A stretch of 10,586 nt of DNA from positions 1 to 10,586 of the forward strand of contig DBTX01000018.1 of the NCBI GenBank assembly GCA_002307275.1. The letters run 5' to 3'. The stretch is from Hungateiclostridiaceae bacterium UBA1305 (lineage in GTDB: Bacteria > Bacillota > Clostridia > Acetivibrionales > DTU013). Both the position numbers and the translations under genes were made by a program. The notes under the pieces were generated by a model. It was not told where the DNA came from. It saw only the letters and a list, made by a program, of their open reading frames with translations, and searched no databases. How positions within the stretch are numbered: the stretch's first letter is position 1; each line of letters opens with the position of its first letter. Below, piece by piece: positions 6,602-10,586 of the stretch.

Positions 6602-6742
6602 ATTCTTTCTCCCTTCATTATTTATATACTTAGCGGTGTTATTGGTATTAGCTGTATTTCCAGTAGTATCAGCATAAGCTATACTTAAAAGACTTGTCGA
6701 AAATAGTATTGCTATAAACAAACATATAATTTTTTAAATCAT
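6602..6742 (-). pseudogene. Signal-peptide frame with stop at codon 3
   Basis: ATG 6740-6742 has the strong site GGGAAGG (6753-6759) about 10 bp upstream and reads M-I-stop, then KIICLFIAILFSTSLLSIAYA, then DTTGNTANTNN, a textbook signal peptide. One change of TAA to AAA would restore MIKKIICLF. The frame then runs without a stop into the next gene's MKRN start. So either a small secreted protein gene died by a single nonsense mutation, or translation restarts internally (for example at TTG 6719-6721). Confidence 0.55.
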
Positions 6743-6857
6743 GATAATTAGACCTTCCCACAAACTTTATTATTTGATTACAACATGTGCACACTTGTAT
6801 TCCATTACTAGGCTATACTCATGCGTGTGCTTTCACAAGCATAATGACCCTTCGCCC

Positions 6858-6876
6858 CATTATTGTAACAATAATG
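6858..6876. promoter_or_regulatory. Perfect 19-bp palindrome, candidate operator
   Basis: CATTATTGT (6858-6866) and ACAATAATG (6868-6876) mirror each other exactly around one base. It lies about 115 bp upstream of the start of the exported-protein operon and near the 3' end of the DUF3560 fragment. The symmetry suits a dimeric repressor. The target is not known. Confidence 0.5.
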
Positions 6877-6916
6877 TAATAATAAGTCTGTTTTCGTAAA
6901 TTTTATTGAAAAATTG

Positions 6917-7792
6917 CTAAAACTTTTGTCTTGTGAGACTTTCGAAGATTAATTTTTTATTTGTGATAACAATGATTATAATACTATTGTCTTTGGAGAA
7001 AACAAACCCGCCCAGATCGGCAAGGCATTTGCTGAAAAATTCAAGTTTGTCCTGTTCGTATTCGTACTTTTCAAGTACTTCCTGGATGCATTCCTCGTAA
7101 CCTTCAACCGTCATGGGTTGGCCGTTACGTCTGCTTGTTATAACCTCGCCATTTTGCACCCTGTAAATTTGTTGTTCATACCCTGCAATGTGCCCTTGAA
7201 AGGCCTTAATTAATTTATTGCATTCTTTTATCCTGTTATTGAGGTAAACCCTGTCTTTCAGTTTTTCATTGCTTGCCGTTGCCCTCGCGGTAGCTGCCAG
7301 ATCCTGATAGTAAGAACTTTTTTCGTATTCCTCAAAACCGCGTTCGTACCTTGCCATGACTCTGTTTTTGTGATTTGCAAAAGCTTGGCTGCCAGCATGC
7401 CCGGCCAAAATCGGCTGAGTTAACCACGCCCAATCTTTACGGTACCTGTTAAAATCAGCTTGCAGATTTTCGGCGCGTTTTGCAGCATTGTCCGAATAGA
7501 TTTCAAAGCGTTCAGCCCTGCCCTCTGCCCTTTCTGACTTTTTTTCGATTTCCTCGGCATAACTGAGACGTTCGCCAATCTTGCCACCGTCCTCAAGGCC
7601 TATTTTTTCAGCGGTTTTGATTGCCCAATAATGGTTATTCGTTGACCTGCTCACCCATGCACCGGCTTTATTAGACCACAAAAAATTACTTCTGATATCT
7701 GATTTATGGGCCTCAGATAGCGCCATATATTCCGGCTTACTAAAATGCAATTCGATTTTCCTTGTCTCCTGATTCAATATGTACTTACCCAT
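6917..7792 (-). pseudogene. DUF3560 protein with replaced C terminus
   Basis: The N-terminal part is typical of the DUF3560 family found on plasmids and integrative elements: LSYAEEIEKKSERAEGRAERF (near 76-96), YSDNAAKRAENLQADFNRYRKDWAWLTQPI, then MARYERGFEEYEKSSYYQ and the coiled-coil region KLKDRVYLNNRIKECNK. An N-terminal segment (WSNKAGAWVSRSTNNHYWA) precedes it. Function is unknown. The homology ends after LGGFVFSKDN; from about 6985 the frame continues as SIIIIVITNKKLIFESLTR in much more AT-rich DNA and stops at 6917, so the last part of the gene was replaced. The ATG at 7790-7792 has a GGGGGAAT ribosome binding site just upstream. It may still be expressed, but I call it a truncated gene. 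Confidence 0.7.
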
Positions 7793-8117
7793 ATTCCCCC
7801 TATCCGCCGGATATTGGCCCGGCTACCCTCTTATTAGTGTTGCCCCCCTGGGGGGTCACGCAGGTCGCACTAAACACTCGGCAGAGGCTCATTATGCAAG
7901 GCCTTATAAGAGATCGACCAGCGTGCACTTAATGGGGGGTAGCCCGTAGGGGGGAAACCATTCATTGCACCCTTGCAAAATGAGTAGGCCCGTGTTATCC
8001 TTCACTGGAAGTGACCTACCCAGGGCAACGACCCTATAAAACTTACAAAGCCCATCTTGAAGCGACCTGGCCCGGTTACCTGTTTTTCAAGCATAGAAAC
8101 CCAACGGATACTTAGCT
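7793..8117. other. GC-rich, hairpin-rich spacer upstream of the DUF3560 gene
   Basis: This 325-bp stretch has no gene and is far more GC-rich than its AT-rich surroundings. Visible hairpins: GCCGG/CCGGC at 7806-7810 and 7819-7823, CCCCCC-T-GGGGGG at 7843-7855, TCACT/AGTGA at 8002-8006 and 8010-8014. Two GGGGGG runs at 7934-7939 and 7949-7954 flank a TAGCCCGTA segment. Minus-strand transcription would place this as a long structured leader in front of DUF3560. Possibilities are a structured RNA, a transfer origin or an RNA element of the mobile unit; I cannot assign one. Confidence 0.5.
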
Positions 8118-8118
8118 T

Positions 8119-8520
8119 TCAAAGGAAATACTGATCAGACTTTGTGTCTTCACGCCAACGTAGAAAGCCAAATGAAAGATACAGAATATTGACCCCCTGC
8201 TCTTCCATGGCCGTTTTTGCTTTTTCTCTCAAGCTTCGTAGGCTTTTCTGCTGTTCTTTAATCGATTGATTAGTCAGTACGGATTCTTCAAAAACTTCAT
8301 TTTCATTATTTTCAAAGAGCGATATCTGCTCATCGTCATAATAGGGGAATTCAAGCGGTGTTTCGTTCACAACAAAGCTCTCCCACAATTCGAAAATTAT
8401 GGGTTCTTTTATTCTCAGGCTAGATCGTTTTGTATCGCGATAATTAATTAATCGATTACGTTTACCTAAGTCGAGAAGTTTGTTTTTCCATGCCTCGAGT
8501 TTTTGGTCAATTGTTGCCAT
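8119..8520 (-). pseudogene. DUF4011-type large helicase, N-terminal stub
   Basis: ATG 8518-8520 begins MATIDQKLEAWKNKLLDLGKRNRLINYRDTKRSSLRI, the start of very large superfamily 1 helicases with an N-terminal DUF4011 domain, often 1500 residues or more and often located in defence or mobile regions. A GAGGG site lies about 9 bp upstream. The stub reaches NILYLSFGFLRWRED, the beginning of the conserved block that in intact members continues to a ...APLLLVPV-type strand, then ends at stop 8119 after SDQYFL. Thus only about 133 residues remain and the Walker motifs are lost. The break is at about 8117-8125, where GC-rich spacer DNA starts. A longer frame from 8559 (MVILQIG) is less likely. Non-functional remnant. 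Confidence 0.75.
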
Positions 8521-8577
8521 ATGGTTTATCCCTCTTAACCCAATTTGTAATATAACCAAACTGTCAATTTCCCATAT

Positions 8578-8597
8578 AGACAGTATAAATATTGTCT
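8578..8597. promoter_or_regulatory. 20-bp dyad near the DUF4011 start
   Basis: AGACAGTATA (8578-8587) mirrors AATATTGTCT (8588-8597) with only a G-T mismatch and a central AA. It sits between the predicted promoter (8632-8660) and the DUF4011 start, so it is a candidate repressor site. Confidence 0.5.
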
Positions 8598-8631
8598 TTT
8601 AGCAAAACTATAACTTATGTATACGATATCA

Positions 8632-8660
8632 ATTATTAACTTCTCAATTGCAAATGTCAA
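8632..8660 (-). promoter_or_regulatory. Predicted sigma-A promoter for the DUF4011 gene
   Basis: On the minus strand TTGACA (8655-8660) and AATAAT (8632-8637) are separated by exactly 17 bp, matching consensus except for one base in the -10. The ATG at 8520 follows after about 110 bp. Confidence 0.55.
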
Positions 8661-8802
8661 TATGAACAACGTTTGGAATTACTTTCTACTTTTTTTGTAT
8701 ACTAAACATTCCTTTATATCATAAAGATTAAATTTGGAATTCTTAAGTAACTTAAAATAAATTCTCTGACATTGTTCCAGATCATTTTTAATTGACCTTC
8801 TC

Positions 8803-9735
8803 TCAATACGTAAATCCTGGATGGCCAGTTGATTGCTTAAGGCTGAAAATGTCCCCTCCTCTGGCCAGGTATATTGTACAATAGGTATGCCGAAGCAGAT
8901 GCGGATGCAATTTCTCAATGCATGTTTTTCTTTTGATTCTTTTGAAAAGCTGCTTAACAGTACTTTGAGTAATGGATTTTCCGTCACCTAATAGGAACAA
9001 GGCATCAACTTTTGTGGAGTATGGTGCAGGTCTTTCCTGGTTAATATATTTGTATATAAGCCTTTGAAGATTAACCCCATAACTTACAATTCTCTCTTTT
9101 TGACCTTTCCCCATTACAGTCAATAAATTCTGGCTTAACTGGACACTTTTAAATTTCAACTTTGTCAGTTCATCCAGACGCAAGCCGCACTCCAAAAAAA
9201 GCATTACAATTAGTAGGTCTCTAAGTTTATTCTGCTTTTTCCCATTAAGGAATTTGACAATAGATTTTATCTCTTCTTCGGTTAAAATTTCAATGATACT
9301 TTTAACGGCTTTAGGCAGCTTAATCCCTGAAGAAATAGGTCCTTCAATATAGTTTTCCTCTTCCATCCAGCTAACCCAAGCCTTAATAGCACGAATATAA
9401 GTCTGTATGGAGATAGATGATAAAACATCATCGGATTCAATATATTCCGTGTCCTTCCACTTTTTGATCTTTTTCAAGTAAAGAATATATCTCTTTATTT
9501 GATCTTTTGAAATGCTTTCTGTTGTGAATTCCTGCCCGGTTTCTTCGAGGTCTCTCATAAAACGATCAATATTCCCCTGGTAGTATTGGATTGTTGCCTC
9601 CGTATTGCTTCTACAGCTCTGTTCCAGCAGGAAACCTTCCTTCATACTGTCCAGACTAAAAACCTTCCTGTTTGATGCCAAATTTGCTTCAGACGTGTGA
9701 CCCGATGACCTGACTATCTTTTGACTTTTAACCAT
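8803..9735 (-). CDS. Tyrosine recombinase/integrase, probably truncated before the catalytic Tyr
   Basis: This 310-residue enzyme would cut and rejoin DNA for site-specific integration. The N-terminal SAM-like DNA-binding domain (about 45-130, TIQYYQGNIDRFMRDL to AWVSWMEEENYI) is followed by the catalytic domain with Arg186 (CGLRLDEL), Lys210 (MGKGQKER), His279 and Arg282 (HPHLLRHTY) and His305 (STGH). After GHPGFTY the frame stops at 8803; the nucleophile Tyr normally falls about nine residues after that His, so it is absent or displaced. The ATG 9733-9735 has GGAGG 9 bp upstream. Minus-strand TTGATT (9777-9782) and TATTTT (9754-9759), 17 bp apart, could be its promoter. It lies next to tRNA-Lys, as expected of an island integrase. 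It may be inactive. Confidence 0.8.
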   Translation of the reverse strand: MVKSQKIVRSSGHTSEANLASNRKVFSLDSMKEGFLLEQSCRSNTEATIQYYQGNIDRFMRDLEETGQEFTTESISKDQIKRYILYLKKIKKWKDTEYIESDDVLSSISIQTYIRAIKAWVSWMEEENYIEGPISSGIKLPKAVKSIIEILTEEEIKSIVKFLNGKKQNKLRDLLIVMLFLECGLRLDELTKLKFKSVQLSQNLLTVMGKGQKERIVSYGVNLQRLIYKYINQERPAPYSTKVDALFLLGDGKSITQSTVKQLFKRIKRKTCIEKLHPHLLRHTYCTIYLARGGDIFSLKQSTGHPGFTY

Positions 9736-9778
9736 AAACTCAATCCTCCGAATAAAATATTATTCATGAGTGAAAAAA

Positions 9779-9836
9779 TCAAGGTGTCAGGAAGTCAAGG
9801 TGCCTATTCCGAATCAAGGTGTCTGTTTCGAAACAG
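9779..9836. repeat. Three direct repeats and a 14-bp palindrome beside the integrase
   Basis: TCAAGGTGTC occurs at 9779-9788, as TCAAGGTGCC at 9795-9804, and again at 9814-9823, followed by the perfect palindrome CTGTTTCGAAACAG at 9823-9836. The first repeat overlaps the predicted integrase -35 box. They could be recombinase arm-binding sites that also repress the gene, or the multiple terminal repeats of an IS element. Confidence 0.6.
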
Positions 9837-9837
9837 C

Positions 9838-9870
9838 AAAAAACCCTACAACCGTTGAGCTGTAAGGTTT
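9838..9870 (-). terminator. Terminator of the tRNA operon
   Basis: On the minus strand a stem (9861-9868 with 9843-9850, one G-T pair) is followed by a T-run at 9838-9843. It begins directly after the CCA end of tRNA-Lys. Confidence 0.75.
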
Positions 9871-9947
9871 TGGTGAGCCATCCGCGACTCGAACGCGGGA
9901 CCCTTTGATTAAAAGTCAAATGCTCTAGCCAACTGAGCTAATGGCCC
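9871..9947 (-). tRNA. tRNA-Lys(TTT)
   Basis: The 77-nt cloverleaf is complete. The acceptor arm GGGCCAT pairs with ATGGCTC (one G-T). The D arm is GCTC...GAGC, the anticodon arm TTTGA/TCAAA with loop CTTTTAA (anticodon TTT), and the T arm CCGCG-TTCGAGT-CGCGG. Discriminator A and encoded CCA (9871-9873 on the plus strand as TGG). It is the second gene of the operon, five bases behind tRNA-Gln. Its 3' end is a plausible integrase attachment site. Confidence 0.95.
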
Positions 9948-9952
9948 ATAAA

Positions 9953-10029
9953 TGGCTGGGATGGCTGGACTCGAACCAACGAAATGCCAGAGTCAAAGTC
10001 TGGTGCCTTACCGGCTTGGCTACATCCCA
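9953..10029 (-). tRNA. tRNA-Gln(TTG)
   Basis: The 77-nt cloverleaf is complete. The acceptor arm TGGGATG pairs perfectly with CATCCCA. The anticodon stem CCAGA/TCTGG holds the loop CTTTGAC (anticodon TTG), and the T loop is TTCGAGT. The discriminator is G and CCA is encoded. It is the first gene of the operon, about 19 bp behind the -10 box. Confidence 0.95.
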
Positions 10030-10048
10030 ACATCTAAGCGCAAAGTCA

Positions 10049-10077
10049 ATTATAAAGGTCAGTCTGGGATTTGTCAA
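10049..10077 (-). promoter_or_regulatory. Consensus sigma-A promoter of the tRNA operon
   Basis: On the minus strand a perfect TTGACA (10072-10077) and a perfect TATAAT (10049-10054) are separated by exactly 17 bp. Transcription would start just before tRNA-Gln. Confidence 0.9.
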
Positions 10078-10232
10078 GTCAAATTGAAAATCGGCAAACC
10101 TGTCTCTGATCGACCTCTCTGATCAAATCGTGATAATGTCTCATTGTACCACACGTGATTATGTTCCAATTCAAATTTTAGTATAATGTACTTCATAACA
10201 ACATGTAAGGTGGCACAATGAGAAAGGTTAAT

Positions 10233-10586
10233 TTAGTTATGGACGGAGATCGGCAAATCCACACCGTTTCTGAGGAATACAGGGATGGACTCTATCGGGG
10301 CATCGCATTCGATCCATTGACCGCCATTATGCCGCTGTCCGTCGATGGTATTCTTCCAGTCCGCCCCTGCAGGCAGATACACCTTTCTGCATCGGATTCC
10401 TTCATATAATATGGGCGCGACAAGGATATCCGGTCCGAACATATACTCATCATCCACTTCCCACGCCTGATTATCCTGTGGAAAATCGAAAAACAGCGGA
10501 CGCATCGGGGGTGTACCTTTTTCATGGGCGGCCTTCATCACCTCAGTGATGTATGGACGCAGCCGTTCACGCAGGAACAGGTATTT
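10233..10586 (-). CDS. GH31 alpha-glucosidase/alpha-xylosidase, C-terminal part
   Basis: This is the 3' end of a glycoside hydrolase family 31 gene; the family cleaves alpha-linked glucose or xylose from oligosaccharides with retention of configuration. The frame is open to the window edge: KYLFLRERLRPYITEVM, then TPPMRPLFFDFPQ, MFGPDILVAPILYEG, RKVYLPAGADWKN and IPVFLRNGVDLPI. These are the end of the catalytic barrel and the following beta-sandwich domain. The catalytic Asp residues lie upstream, outside the window. About 117 residues are present of some 650-800. Stop TAA is at 10233-10235. The gene points towards the tRNAs and is more GC-rich than the central block, so I take it as host backbone. 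Confidence 0.88.
   Translation of the reverse strand, partial: KYLFLRERLRPYITEVMKAAHEKGTPPMRPLFFDFPQDNQAWEVDDEYMFGPDILVAPILYEGIRCRKVYLPAGADWKNTIDGQRHNGGQWIECDAPIESIPVFLRNGVDLPISVHN

Noticed and set aside
7870..7890. GTGCG-like start of a group II intron on the minus strand
   Set aside because: No domain V hairpin or intron-encoded protein is present nearby.
8679..8987. Minus-strand frame overlapping the integrase 3' end in another frame
   Set aside because: It overlaps conserved integrase sequence and its unique tail does not resemble a recombinase C terminus, so it does not rescue the missing tyrosine.
10218..10409. 63-codon plus-strand frame over the GH31 end
   Set aside because: The body is antisense to conserved GH31 sequence; only the start signals are worth noting.
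1..10586. CRISPR array
   Set aside because: No regularly spaced repeats of suitable length were found; the only repeat cluster (9779-9823) has 10-bp units with 6-9 bp gaps.

Overview
The window looks like chromosomal DNA of a Gram-positive anaerobe of the Clostridia type. Evidence: strong AGGAGG-like ribosome binding sites, frequent TTG starts, low-GC genes, a consensus sigma-A promoter, CCA-encoding tRNA genes and several protein types common in Clostridia (DUF3560, IS481-type transposase, HTH_16-like protein). No species can be named. Most of the window is a decayed accessory region between a tRNA/metabolic anchor on the right and insertion-sequence debris on the left; almost every larger gene except those in the AT-rich middle block is truncated.

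Left part (1-2570): end of an IS21-type istB gene with its terminator and probable right IS end, then the C-terminal piece of an IS4/IS1182-like transposase (minus strand) abutting the catalytic part of an IS481-type transposase (plus strand). This is a graveyard of overlapping IS fragments.

Middle part (about 2570-6985): a strikingly AT-rich block. It holds two truncated unknown genes pointing away from each other, a calcium-loop lipoprotein, and, divergent from it, a two-gene operon that I read as a candidate two-subunit sigma factor: a 150-residue protein with a sigma region 4, then a 90-residue partner with a sigma region 2-like segment, closed by a terminator. Downstream, on the minus strand, are two small exported proteins, apparently one operon, ending at a symmetric bidirectional terminator. 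Several perfect or near-perfect palindromes lie in the gene-poor stretches. The possible logic is a dedicated sigma factor driving nearby cell-surface or secreted products; this is inference.

Right part (6985-10586): a DUF3560 gene whose 3' end is replaced by AT-rich sequence, a GC-rich hairpin-rich spacer, the 5' stub of a very large DUF4011-type helicase gene, a tyrosine recombinase that ends just before its catalytic tyrosine, and direct repeats beside the recombinase promoter. Then come tRNA-Lys(TTT) and tRNA-Gln(TTG), co-transcribed from a consensus promoter, and finally the 3' end of a GH31 glycosidase gene. The recombinase next to a tRNA gene suggests that this is the integration end of a degraded genomic island; the GH31 gene and tRNAs probably represent the host backbone.
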